Assembly: GCA_031308135.1 (NCBI GenBank)
Contig: JAHLJT010000631.1
Coordinates: 198,893,126-198,957,125, forward strand
DNA length: 64,000 bases
From: Acheta domesticus
Lineage: Eukaryota; Arthropoda; Insecta; Orthoptera; Gryllidae
Reading direction: 5' to 3'
The number at the start of each line of letters is the position of its first letter. The first letter of the stretch is position 1. Below are positions 1-10,656 of the stretch, in pieces. A program made the translations under genes and the position numbers. The notes below the pieces were generated by a model. It had not been told where the DNA came from. It ran no database searches and worked only from the letters and a program-made list of their open reading frames with translations.

Positions 1-666
1 TGTAATAGAATGTTTTGGAAGAGTTCATTCTGTAGATTATGGTGTGAGAAACGTTTCTTTGAAGCATTTGGCTTCAAAATTTTTAGTTTTTAAGGCCCTA
101 GAACGCATCGTTTAGGAGTTATTTAATGATATAGATTCAAAATGCTGCCACGTGTGTTGCAGGTTGCATTTGACGTGAATATGTAGTGAATACGTAGCTC
201 CATGTGGAGTTACAACAGAATTAACAAAACAAACCTTCTAGGTGAAAAAAAAACAAGTAAAAGAGCCAACTTTTACTTGTTTTTGGACCAAAGGTCCATC
301 AGTGTTGGAGTTTCGCTCTTATATACATAACTATATATATATACACACACACATACATACATATACATACACACAGATTAGATAGATTAATATGAATCTG
401 TTACAGCCAACATTTTGAGACCTTTATCAGTCTCATCCACAAGGCTAAAATAGAAAAATATAAATATATTAAGTTAGAAAATATAAAAATGGGGATAAAA
501 TTATATATTAAGTACATAAAAGATAAGTGATGAATTCTTAACAATGTTATTATACACAGCAAGGAATAGGGAATATTTATGCATTAAATTGAACCAAGTA
601 CATTAACGTAGTGTAGCTATACCGACACGATTAAATAATTTAATTTTATGTTATTTTCACGAGACG
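1..666. other. Intergenic stretch with microsatellite
   Basis: No gene is visible. At about 330-375 there is a mixed (TA)n, (CA)n, (CATA)n microsatellite. The rest is AT-rich and without a reading frame that resembles a known protein. Confidence 0.6.
249..284. repeat. Perfect 15-bp hairpin
   Basis: The arms at 249-263 and 270-284 are perfect reverse complements built around AACAAGTAAAAG, with a 6-base loop. A shorter hairpin GGACC-AAA-GGTCC follows directly. It could be a transposon relic; its function is unknown. Confidence 0.5.
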
Positions 667-1236
667 TGTTGCAAAGAGGTCTCAAGGAAACCGCCAGTTC
701 GCCCTACCCAGCCGCACCGCCGGCCTGGCGCCGCCTAAATTCGTAACGCTGCCTTTCAGGGTCCGCCCAGCCCTTCGTCAACCCCGCCCCGCGCCCGCTG
801 AACGCAAGGGAACCACCCAGAATGGCAGGTTCGCGATAGCTTTGCGATAAATAAGTACCACCCCACCCGGCCGCTCGAAGTTGCACGTGCGCTTTAAAAC
901 AATGCTAGAGAGAGAGGGTAAGTGGAATTTTCCACTCAACCCCCAAGAGAATCGCCGTCCACGATTGGACGAATTATTGCTGCGTAGAAGGTTTCGACTA
1001 ATCTTAAATGAGGTTTCCCGATTTCTGGAAAATTCCGGGATCTTTTGGCGAGTTTTGGAGGGGAAACGAGAGCTGCTTCGTAAACCAGCAGTTGGTGAGG
1101 GAGACTTGATTTTTGAACTCGAGCTAGTGAGCTCCGAGCAGAAAGGACGGAGGTTGGCGCACTTCAGGATTCTTCCTGAATCGACTTTGTCCGGTGCCGA
1201 GTCGAACATTTTATAAGGGAATCTCTTCCGTGAACA
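667..1236 (+). mobile_element. Candidate LTR of an unidentified retrotransposon
   Basis: This GC-rich block begins TGTT and ends GAACA, the TG...CA form of an LTR. One base later comes TGGCGCCCGGAAGTTG at 1238, whose first 8 bases match the start of a tRNA primer-binding site; the gypsy element at 50361-50377 starts the same way. A TATA-like GATAAATAAG lies at about 845. No second LTR copy is present in the window. A reading frame of 111 residues at 881-1216 matches nothing I recognise. A CpG-rich promoter of an unseen gene is the main alternative. Confidence 0.3.
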
Positions 1237-1671
1237 CTGGCGCCCGGAAGTTGTTTACAAGTTCACGCCTAGAGTTGGGGCAGAAGTATTCTTTTTTTAG
1301 CCGTGGCTTTTAACGAAAAAATAAAATGTTCGTATTTAAAACATACTCGCCGAGGCATCGAGTCGCCGTAATCCAGCGCCGTTATATTCACGCGACCGTG
1401 ACCCAGAGCGCCGTCGCCACCCGTTTCGATGGCCATTCATTGTGAGAACTTAAAAACGTCGTCACCTCCGACGAGGCCGCCAAGTACCTGCTTCCCGGAC
1501 GGGGCCTAAGCCCGCAACCTCCACTCCGTGCCCGGCGGGCAGCCCAACAGCTGACAAGAAGGCAACGACCTCTGAGGGTGATGTGTATTCCCAGAGTCAG
1601 CCTGAGCTCGTAATTACCCTTGTGGCAAGCAAGTTTTTTTTTCAGAACTTAAAGCTTTCAGAACTAGAATT
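1237..1671. other. GC-rich remainder before LINE copy 1
   Basis: If the preceding block is an LTR, this would be the start of its internal region, cut off by the LINE inserted at 1684. I see no recognisable Gag motif, so the assignment is open. Confidence 0.3.
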
Positions 1672-2133
1672 TCTAATTATTGTCCCGTCGAGGTGGGTTG
1701 GTCCACGTCCTGACGGGGGATACAGAGAAGGCTCTCAAGTGTTCCTTTCTCCATTTTTTCATCTTATTTCTCATTTCATGTCACGTAATTCTTTTTACTC
1801 CTTTTTCTTCCTCGCTGGCCTTCTCTGTATGCTGAACGCCCACCCATGTGTTTGCCGTGCATGGCGACCCGTGTCGGAGGGAATGTGTGTCTTGACAGTT
1901 GAGGGAACCTGTTTGTTTCCCAACTAGTCCTGGTGCTACCTTTTTTGGCTTGCACTAAGGGGTACGATAACGTTTTTTTGGGAAACATTCCTTGTGGGTG
2001 ACAATACACTCGGTTTGGCCTCGGACTCTTCTAGACGGACAGTCGAGAGCTAACCCACTCCCGATCAATCGGCTCGGACTAGGTCTTGCACTGAACTTCA
2101 GGTGAGCGGGGGAATCCACGGCGGGGCAGCGCT

Positions 2134-3500
2134 GTGACATTCCCCTACTATATCTCCGTGCCAGCCCTGGCACCCCAGTGTGGGGAGCACAGACGAATTC
2201 GCTTCTATTCTATGGAGCACAAAACTAACAACTTGCATTCTTCCGCAAGGAACAGGCGATGTGACAGAACAGTTGATCTAAATAGCTTCTTCCTTTGGGA
2301 AGAAGATAGACCAAGAAAGCCCCTGTGTCTCTTGATGTCTTGCTCAGAAACTGAGAAAACTTTTAAATGTGTTAGTACGGTCCGCCTTGCGCGAGCAATT
2401 GAGGAGAGTTTTGGAAAGCTCCAAGCGGTCGTGCGACAGAGAAATGGTACCATTCTCTTTGAAGCGCGCACCGACGAGCAGATAGACAAGATTCTAAAAA
2501 CTAAGCAGATTGTCGGCCTCCAAGTGGAAGTGACTACTCACCCTACCCTTAACCTATGTAAGGGAGTGGTCAACCATGAAGACTTTGCGTCTGAAAATGA
2601 GGATGAACTTCTTTCCTTTTTTAAGAGCTACGGTTTAACGGAGGTGTATAGGATCAGGAGGAAGGAGAATGGGAAAGGTATCCCCACTCCCACCTTCATC
2701 CTGACGTTTATTCTCCCCTCTCTCCCATAGAAAATTAGCTGTGGGAATTATAACCTTCACGTGCCACAGTATATGCCGAACCCCCTGCGCTGCTTCAAGT
2801 GTCAGAGGTTCGGTCATACCCAACAAAGGTGCATGGCCGTAAGCCCTGCTTGCGCAAAGTGTGGTAAATCCACGCATGATCCGAACCCTTGTTCATCACC
2901 ACTCCGCTGTGTAAACTGTGAAGGAGACCATGCGGCCAACTCTAACAAGTGCCCCACATATCTGAGAGAGAGGGAGATTCAAAAGATTAGAGTGACAGAG
3001 AAAGTATCTTTTCCGGAAGTGAAACGCTGATACCTGGTGAAGAACCCTGTGGATCTCAGGCGTTCTTTCTCGAGCACTGTGGCGAACACGGTGGAAGCGA
3101 CGAATATTCAGTCTTCCCCTGCTACTCCCCGAGGAGCTAACTTTTGTTGCCTGGTATCCACAGTGGACTTCCCTGAGGAGACATCGCCTCTGCAAGGTGG
3201 GAAAATAATAATTCCCACAAAACACCACCCAAGAAAGCAACACAGACGAAGACAGACCAAGAATCCACTTCTCAACCGCGCAAGAAGGCTGATGTCATAT
3301 GGCCTTCTGGCCTGGACAAGAAAAATATTGATAGATCCTCCAAACTCCGACCACCTACCCCGACTCCTGAGACGCGTTCTGAGCGATCTCTCAGCCTGTC
3401 GAGCAGTGGTCAGAATGAGTCTGCCTCGGAGGAAACTTCAGCCGGGGTGGACACTCTCCCCTTCGGGCGGCAGAGGTGGGAAAAAGAAAAGAAGAAATCC
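2134..3500 (+). pseudogene. LINE copy 1 ORF1 (Gag-like, CCHC zinc knuckles)
   Basis: ORF1 proteins of this LINE group bind the element RNA. The first part (to 2727) carries the conserved stretch TVRLARAIEESFGKLQ and ends at an in-frame TAG at 2728; copy 2 has a sense codon there. The frame continues from 2731 with three zinc knuckles: [28 protein letters not shown] and CVNCEGDHAANSNKC, at about 2791-2955. A TGA ends this frame at 3028. The C-terminal part, from about 3037, reads on in another frame and decays near 3500. The exact start codon is uncertain. Confidence 0.8.
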
Positions 3501-3516
3501 TCTTAACTTTTTAAAC

Positions 3517-5461
3517 AACGGCTCTCCTATCCTGGAATCTGAATGGATTTTCTCTCCGACTGGACGAATTAAAACACTCGTCCCATTATACACGCTTAAT
3601 TTTTTGTTTACAGGAAACGCATCTTTCTCCACTACGGCCCATACACTTTCGCGGTTTCACTCCTTATAGGGTTGATGTCGATGACGGCCTCCGCGCTCAC
3701 GGCGGAGTTACTACTTTGGTCCAGGATTCGCTGCATTCTGCAGAAATCCCCGTTCAAACCGACCTTCAAACAGTTTGTGTGCAAGTGTTTCTCCTGTCCC
3801 TCTTACTGTATGTAACATCTATACTCCCCCAAGACAAACGGTGTCGGTTGATGACCTCCTAAGTCTAATTAACCAATTGCCCACACCTTTCTTGGTTGTG
3901 GGTGATGTAAAAACCCACAGCCCTCTTTGGGGTTCTTCTCATACATGTTAAAGAGGTGCTGTTTTGGAATCTATCATCGACACCATGAATTTGGCGATTC
4001 TCAACACTGGGGAACCAACGCATTTTGACGTAGCTACGAATTCGAGCACGGCTATTGATGTAGCCCTTTGCAGCTCTTCACTTGCTACTGCTATGCGGTG
4101 GACCATATTAGAAGATCTTTATGGAAGCGACTATTACCCCACTATTGTCCATATTGATCATATTCGCCGTAGTTTTGCACGGCCCCCCTCAATGGATCGT
4201 GCGACGGGCTGACTGGTCGACATTCCAAAATAATGTTAACCTGTCAGATGGTCCCTTCGGAAATATGGATGAAATTATTGAACATTTTAATAGCGCTGTA
4301 CTCGCTGCTGCTTCGATCGCAATTCCGAAGTCAAGTGGTAAACCGCGACACCCTTTCGTTCCGTGGTGGAATATGAACTGCTCTAGAGCGGTCAGTGCTC
4401 GAAAAAAAAGGCACTGGCACGTCTCAGACATCCAACTGTGGTTAACCTCATCGAGTATAAAGGATGCACGGCGAAGGCTAGGAAAACTATTTTAGAGAGC
4501 AAAAATGCATCGTGGAGAGCATACGTCTCGTCTCTCAATTGTCACACGCCACCACGCCTGGTATGGAGAAAAATTCGTCAGATAAAAGGACACTCTTCAC
4601 CAAAAATACGGTGCCAGGTCTCTTAAAAAATGATGACATCTCCAGATATGATTGTAGAGGAACTCGCCGCGCACTATGAAGACATGCCAAGTTCGGCGAA
4701 CTAGGCTCCTCCCTTTCTTTTGACCAAAGAAGGGATGGAGAGCCGTCCGTTGTATTTCTCCTGCAGAGCGTCTGTGGATTACAACACCCCTTTCTCTATC
4801 TCGGAATTGCGCTGTGCTCTCGCATTGGCAAAAAGGACTGCCCCAGGTCCTGATGAAATACATAACCTTATGCTACAACATCTTCCTGATGTGGCGATGC
4901 AATTTCTCCTCCGCCTTTATAATCGCATCTGGTAAGATCACACCATCCTTGAGCTATGGCGAGAAGCCATAATTATCCAAGCTCTGAAGGACGGAAAGGA
5001 TCGGTCGTTGTCATCGAGCTACCGACCTCTCGCTCTCGCCAGCTGCTTTTGCAAAGTGCTGGAACGGATGGTAAACCAGCGATTGGTCTGGACCTTGGAG
5101 TGCAGAAACCTACTCACAGCAATCCAGTGCGGTTTCAGGAAACACCGGTCAACCCTGGACCATCTCGTCGCTTTGGCAACGGAAATTTCAACCTCGTTCG
5201 TTCTGAGACAACACCTTGTGGCTGCTCTATTCGATATAGAAAAGGCCTACGACATCACTTGGAGGTATAGCATTCTGCGAACCTTGCACTCGTGGGGATT
5301 GAGGGGGAAGCTCCCCTTATTCTTCCAAAATTTCTTATCGAATAGATCTTTCAGAGTTCGCATTGGTGGAAAAGTCTAGCAGTCTAGCTGTCTAGCAGTC
5401 ATCCCCTTGAAAACGGCATCCCCCCAGGATCGGTACTAAGTGTCACTCTGTTTGCCATAGC
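3517..5461 (+). pseudogene. LINE copy 1 ORF2, endonuclease and N-terminal reverse transcriptase
   Basis: The apurinic-like endonuclease opens with LSWNLNG at about 3522, then has QETHL at about 3611, [10 protein letters not shown] and SDYYP. The reverse transcriptase follows with SSSYRPLALASCFCKVLERM, QCGFRKHRSTLDHL and the catalytic-block sequence LFDIEKAYDITWRY at about 5227-5268. The frame breaks several times. The coding region is interrupted at 5461 by the hAT-like element, just after the block matching [12 protein letters not shown] in copy 2. The missing remainder lies at 8502, 10657 and 14310. Confidence 0.85.
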
Positions 5462-5769
5462 CAAAGTTGGGCAGTGTCGAAAATACTTGTATTTAAAATA
5501 CGTATTTTCGATACTTTTGTATCGAAAATACATATTTAAACATGTATTTTGTATTTGTATCGAAAATATTTTTATGATAGTATTTTGTATTTTCAAAATA
5601 CAAAAATACTTTTTCTTAATCCGTCACAAACATTGATTGGGCCAGTAATTGGAGAGGGTCTCGCCACTTGGACGAGTGCGACCGGACCTCCGGTTCGTCC
5701 GTTTTCGTTTTTTTCGACAGTTTTATCTCCTGTCGGTTCAACCGGAGATAACCGGAGGAGCGCTGTAAT

Positions 5770-5799
5770 CACGGTGTAAGATATATTTCTTACACCGTG
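5770..5799. repeat. Perfect 12-bp hairpin inside the hAT-like element
   Basis: The arms CACGGTGTAAGA (5770-5781) and TCTTACACCGTG (5788-5799) are exact reverse complements around a 6-base loop. It sits in a short GC-rich island. No function can be assigned. Confidence 0.6.
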
Positions 5800-6569
5800 G
5801 CCGTAATCGTGAGCTCCGATTCAATTTCTCGGAGAGCAGGCTCTGCGTGCCAAAACGAGTGCTGCCCATGTGTGTGCCTCGTGGCCCTGTGGTTGTGCGT
5901 AGTGATTAAAAACTTGTGCTTACGTTGTTTTTAAGAGCTGATATTTCGTTATGGTATATTTAGGTAAAAATCTATTTTTTTCCTGGATACCTGTACTAAA
6001 TGAAGCTTTATATATACATTTTAAGTTTATTTGAACTAAAACCCGTCAATTTTGTAGCGCCTAAAAGAGTCTATTTCAACATTAATGCCTACTTGTGCCT
6101 ATTTTACATTTAAAAACCTACAATGAGACTAATTTGCATAATTTCTTTTGTCTATGGCTTCTTTTACCTTTTTCTTTCGTGTCGACACAGACAAGGATCA
6201 TATTTAAAGATCGGATTTTCGTGCAGTAATACTCCCTAAAACTTGCAATAAAAACACCAAAACGTGCAAAAACATGCAATAAAAATATCAAAATTTTTCA
6301 AAACAGTGATATGTAGACTAAAAACTCCAGTTAATCCATTTATCAACTTATTTTATATCTGGAATGTGATATTTAGGGTGACTGAAATATGATTTTTGTG
6401 GTTGTACAAATTGTTTAATCAAATCATATTTGACATTTTAAATATTATGCGCACAAAAAATTAATTTAGCATACAAATACAAAAAATGAAAAATATAAAT
6501 AAAAGTTTAGAAATCAAAAATAACTAAGTTGGAGAATGTTTTCATTCGAAGTTACAATTTTGTTTGTAC

Positions 6570-6844
6570 TTGGCGCGATGGCCCGCGTACGGGCCCGCCT
6601 TCCAGCAGCGTTCCGGCCTCGCAGCCATCGGTTAAGGAGGTACGTGTGGTTAGCACAAAGACATTCCCTACATTGTATTCTGGTCTTCTCTACCTGAGAA
6701 GTGAGTTTTTTCATCGTCACACAGCAACATATACTCGGACATTGCAGGGAAAACGCACACTATAAACTTGCCCGACCAGGAATTGAACCTGGGGTCGTGT
6801 CATGGAAAACGAGCACGCTGACCAATGAACTAAGCCGCCAGGCA
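6570..6844 (-). mobile_element. tRNA-headed SINE (minus strand)
   Basis: The minus strand of 6769-6844 is a 76-base tRNA-like sequence. It has a 7-bp acceptor pairing of TGCCTGG with TCGGGCA (two G-T pairs) and a T-arm CCAGG-TTCAATT-CCTGG. GGTTCAATTCC fits the pol III B box and the D-arm TTAGTTCATTGGTCAGC fits the A box. The anticodon stem does not pair well, so it is not a functional tRNA. The body continues to about 6570. Confidence 0.6.
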
Positions 6845-7825
6845 CAATTATGTATATTTCCAAATTATTTTCTGAGAAAGTATTATATCTTCTATCAATG
6901 TATGTTTCAGACAGGGAAAGTTTCTTTGTACATTTGCATTTGTCTGTGTGCCGAGCCTCACTCTAGCGTACGTGTGCACGCAGCTAAAAGCGGTCAAAAC
7001 TGCGTTTACTCTCTCTTGATTTCCCAGGGCATAATCTGCTCCGAGAATTTCGTTGAATTTGAAACGCAGTGCGCTTGCCACCAAGCTTCGCGCCCGAACA
7101 TAAGGTCAAATGTGACTCGCGCATGCAGTCTCGTGTTCGTAAGTTCAGCGAAGACTGACACAACGGATATATGATCTGATTGGGAAGATAGACCCGGAAC
7201 ATAGCGTTCGCTGAGCGGTCAAGGGCCGCGGATCTAGTTCGTGGTAACATCGCATATTCGTGCTGCAGTAGCTCACTGTCGGAAATTTTAATTAGACAAT
7301 AGGAATCATGAAATGTATAGACGCTCAGTTCACAGGGCAACAAAATGCTTGTAAGAGAGCGAGAAATGAATATACCGGACAAGGATCTAGCAATAAGTCT
7401 CCACGCCACTACTTCCTGACTTCGTGGAGAAGCTGCCTCCGTTCCTAAGATACAGCGATTGAATTTCCCCGAAAGCAAAGTGATCTTGACCGATAAGAAA
7501 CATTCATTTTCTCTTGAGAACTTGGAGAATGTATTAGTAATTTATTGTAAGGCAAAATATGGTAGGAATAATTCTAACTATAAACAAACTTGTTCAGAGT
7601 GTTATCGCAAAATGTTCAATACTGATTCTACGTAATATTGATTTATGCTCTTATCTGTGAGAAATATAATGAATGGTCAAAAAGTGAGTTTTCCTGTAAG
7701 TTTCGATTTTATTAGTGCATTTTCGTTCATTTAAAAAGCTTAACAGATGCTGAAAGAATCTATTTTAGGCACCTAAAATGCATATTTTAAAACCTAAAAA
7801 TCCGCGGTATTCATCAGATATAGAT

Positions 7826-8020
7826 ATCATTTATGATGTATGTTCATACTTTAAGTCTGAAAGGCATCTTGGTTAATTGTCTATAACCTGCAATATTTGT
7901 GCCAAACTATCACCTCCCAAGAACTCATGGTGAGATTTTTAAACTCCAAGTATTCCTTCGGCTCTTAGCATAAAAAAGATGCCTTTCAGACTTAAAATAT
8001 GAACATACATCATAAATGAT
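7826..8020. repeat. Foldback repeat, 45-bp arms
   Basis: Arms at 7826-7870 and 7976-8020 are reverse complements with one mismatch, separated by about 105 bases. This is the form of a foldback or MITE-type element. Its right end directly adjoins the next MITE. Confidence 0.75.
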
Positions 8021-8021
8021 C

Positions 8022-8176
8022 GGGGCCGTCCATAAATTACGTAACGCAAATTTCGAGAATTTTCAATACCCCCTCCCCCTTGTAACGCACTTCCCTATCT
8101 CCATAAAAAGCAGCCTAACGCTGCCTCAGACCCCCCTCCCTCCCCTTTTGGCGTTACATAATTTATGGATGACCCC
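8022..8176. mobile_element. 155-bp MITE with GGGGCCGTCCATAAATTACG ends
   Basis: The left end GGGGCCGTCCATAAATTACG and the right end GTTACATAATTTATGGATGACCCC form terminal inverted repeats of about 25 bases. The interior is C-rich and noncoding. It is a short non-autonomous DNA element; the superfamily is not assigned. Confidence 0.75.
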
Positions 8177-8501
8177 ATACGGATACCTGAAATGGGTTGA
8201 CAATTTCATTTGCAACATTTTTGTATAAAGAAAGTTATATATTTTTAATAATACAATTTTAAATGTGATGTGATCTTTTATTGAACGTGAATGATTGTTT
8301 AAAAGAGAAAAAAATAGGATGGAAGATATATGTAAAACACCGTTGGTTGTATTTTTTATTTTTCAAAAGTATTTTAAAATACTATTTTGTATTTTGTTTC
8401 TAAAATACTTCTATGAAAGTATTTGTACTTGGTATCTAAAATACTTTCGGCGAAGTATTTTGTATCTGAAATACATTTTTCAAGTATTTTGCCCAATCCT
8501 G

Positions 8502-8690
8502 GTAGTATAGCGTCGGTCGAGAGGGAACTTGTAAAGGCATCGCTGTTTGTACATGATTTTGCCATTTTTTGTTCATCCAGCAGCATAAGTGTGATCCAGA
8601 GGCTCACTGAACTCCAACTGGTGCTCAATAAGCTGCATAAATGGAGCATGTCAACAGGCTTTAAGTTCTCACCTACTAAATCTACTGGAG
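8502..8690 (+). pseudogene. LINE copy 1 ORF2, central reverse transcriptase piece
   Basis: This piece resumes the LINE after the hAT-like element. It encodes the catalytic-loop region as LFVHDFAIFCSS, then HKWSMSTGFKFSPTKST. In copy 2 the same site reads [12 protein letters not shown], so copy 1 has lost one of the two catalytic aspartates (D to H). It ends at the SINE target site. Confidence 0.8.
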
Positions 8691-9052
8691 CGGATACGAT
8701 GGTGTAACGGTTAGCGTACCGGACTGTCATACCCAAGTTCGCGGGTCAAACCCGTGAATTTTTTAAGGGCGAAAAAATCCTTCGTACGCCTTCCTTCGGA
8801 GGGGATGGCATACGCCTTCCTTCGGCTGTCCCATGTTAGTAGATTTACTTGCATGTAAAAGTTCCTCAAGCCTAAATGACGCCTCTGAGCTAAATTCAAA
8901 TCGCCTGTTTCGTCGCCCGAGATAATACCTTCTTTCTCCGCTAGGCGGTGAAAGCAGCGTAGTGAAATTTGCGTGGTCAGACGGAAGAGCGGGCCTGATG
9001 GCCCGAGTCTCGCCACGTAAAATAAGGCATTAACTAAAAACTAAACTAAACT
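8691..9052 (+). mobile_element. tRNA-headed SINE (plus strand)
   Basis: The head at about 8691-8765 holds an A box (GGTGTAACGGTTAGCGTACC) and a B box (GCGGGTCAAACCC). The body ends in a repetitive tail of ACTAAA units at about 9030-9052. The LINE sequence AAATCTACTGGAG (8678-8690) recurs imperfectly as AAAACTAACTGGAG at 10643-10656. This suggests the SINE's target duplication, with unclassified repeat A later inserted into the SINE tail. Confidence 0.65.
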
Positions 9053-10643
9053 AGCGGTGCTACAGAATGGCACAGACTTTCCCGTATTAGTTTTCTATTT
9101 TCCTGGGTCTTCGCTAACTATTCGGAATTGCCACATACTCTTTCTTGCCAGCTACCATCTATCATCGCCAAAAGTACATTTTTTTGTCATTTTCTTAATT
9201 TTTCGGTTTCCTATTGGTAGAACAGAAACATTAATTTTAGAATATTAAAGAACACAAAAACCTAGCCGTAAATGGCAATTTTCTTTTAAAAATTATGTGC
9301 AGTTTAAGAGAAAATGGCGTTTTAGCACTACTAAAAATGCGAAATTTGAGGCTCATTTTCACAGAAAATTTTTGAGTTTTCAAAATACTTTATTTGAAGT
9401 TATTTGAAGCACTTACACTTACAAATATAATCATCTTTACAAATTGCGGATAATGTGCATATTAAAGATGTGAGAGATCTTTCAAAAAATTTACATTTAT
9501 ATAATTTTTGAAAAAAACAAAAAAAACTCAAAATAAACTTCACGCTATACTAATGAGTGTAATTAGCACTATCCGTTACAAAAGTTTCAAGAAAAAAATT
9601 GCAGCCATATACGAGAAAATGACATTTGAGCATTTCTGAAAATGCCGAAATTTGAGCTACTTTTCACAGAAAACGGTAGTGTTTTCGAGAAACTTTACTT
9701 GACATTATTTAAAGCATATATACTCGTAAATATAATAATGTAAAAAAATCGCCGATAATGTAAATATTAACGACGTGAGAGACAAGTAAAAAAATTTACA
9801 TTTTGGTAATTTTTGAAAAAACCAACCGATAGACCAAAATGGCTTTTATGTCATTGATAGAGTACATTTACCACTATACCTACCAAAAGTTTAAAGAAAA
9901 AATTTGTAGCCGTTTTTGAGAAAATTTTGTTTTTGTAATTTTTTAAAATTGCACATATTGCACGCAATATTGCACGAAAATTACCAAAATTGTGAAAAAC
10001 ATTTACATGACCTTTATTAAAGAACACAATATGCAGAACAAATTTTATTTGAAGAAAAAATCTCTATCTTCAATTTTGTAGTTGGAGAAAGACGCCGAAA
10101 AAAATTCAAACTTTCACAATTTTCGAAAATTCAGAGCTGTACGTGAAAATCAGACCTATGCCATGTTAAAAAGTGTATTTTCCTCTATTCATACAAGAAA
10201 TTTAAAGAAAAAATTTGGAGCCGTTTTTGAGAAAATGTTGAAAATCCCCGGAGGGCTTCATATAAAGTACCCCCAAATTTTAAAGAATCTTTTTCAAAAT
10301 CACAAAGCTTTGACTAGAATCAGATCGACTTGGGAATATCAATTTTGAAGAAAATCGACCGAACGGTTTAGGCGCTAGCGTTGACCACAGACGGACAGAC
10401 GGACGGAATGCCGTCAATCGATTTTTAAGTATAAAGAAGCAACAAATCATGGATTTTGACCACACCACGAGATAGAGGATTTTTTTTCTTAATTTAGCAA
10501 CTGGTTTTATCCACTTATTCGTTTTCACGGCCCGGCAATTAATTTTTTTCCGCCGAAAATTGGCCATTTTTTCGCGCAGCATTACATAACTTTCCCTATA
10601 CTACGTATATCACTCCGTGTATACGTACGTATACGGGAAAGTA
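9053..10643 (+). mobile_element. Unclassified repeat family, copy A
   Basis: The start AGCGGTGCTACAGAATGG, after ACT, and the end hairpin with GGGAAAGTAAAA are shared with copies B, C and D. The interior is AT-rich and holds four diverged monomers of about 305 bases. They are marked by a recurring AGCCGTTTTTGAGAAAAT-like motif near 9299, 9601, 9906 and 10217. The 3' end folds: ACTTTCCC at 10589 pairs with GGGAAAGT at 10635, and it contains the 16-bp palindrome GTATACGTACGTATAC (10619-10634). No transposase is present. A Helitron-like or MITE-like non-autonomous element is possible. Confidence 0.8.
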
Positions 10644-10656
10644 AAACTAACTGGAG

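Larger units (their letters stand above)
5462..8501. mobile_element. hAT-like DNA transposon remnant with AT-rich terminal inverted repeats
   Basis: The left end reads CAAAGTTGGGCAG then many ATACTT/AAATAC repeats; the right end, reverse-complemented, reads CCAGGATTGGGCAAAATAC with the same repeat-rich subterminal zone. The GGGCA-plus-AAATAC pattern is typical of insect hAT elements. The left LINE sequence stops, and the right LINE sequence resumes, at these ends. I could not find a clean 8-bp target duplication. No transposase is recognisable inside. The interior has been filled by a SINE, a foldback repeat and a MITE, so this may be a non-autonomous element. Confidence 0.6.

Noticed and set aside
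330..375. CRISPR-like or tandem coding repeat
   Set aside because: Only a dinucleotide/tetranucleotide microsatellite; there is no spacer pattern anywhere in the window, and the DNA is eukaryotic.
778..1216. Overlapping reading frames of 143 and 111 residues in the GC-rich block
   Set aside because: They arise on both strands from high GC content; neither resembles a known protein or has clear splice or start context.
6769..6844. Possible functional tRNA gene on the minus strand
   Set aside because: Acceptor and T arms fit, but the anticodon stem does not pair and a SINE body follows, so it is a SINE head.
5462..8501. Host gene in the interior of the hAT-like element (frames near 6984-7478)
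   Set aside because: The frame is short, unlike any family I know, and lies between a SINE and MITEs inside a LINE insertion.
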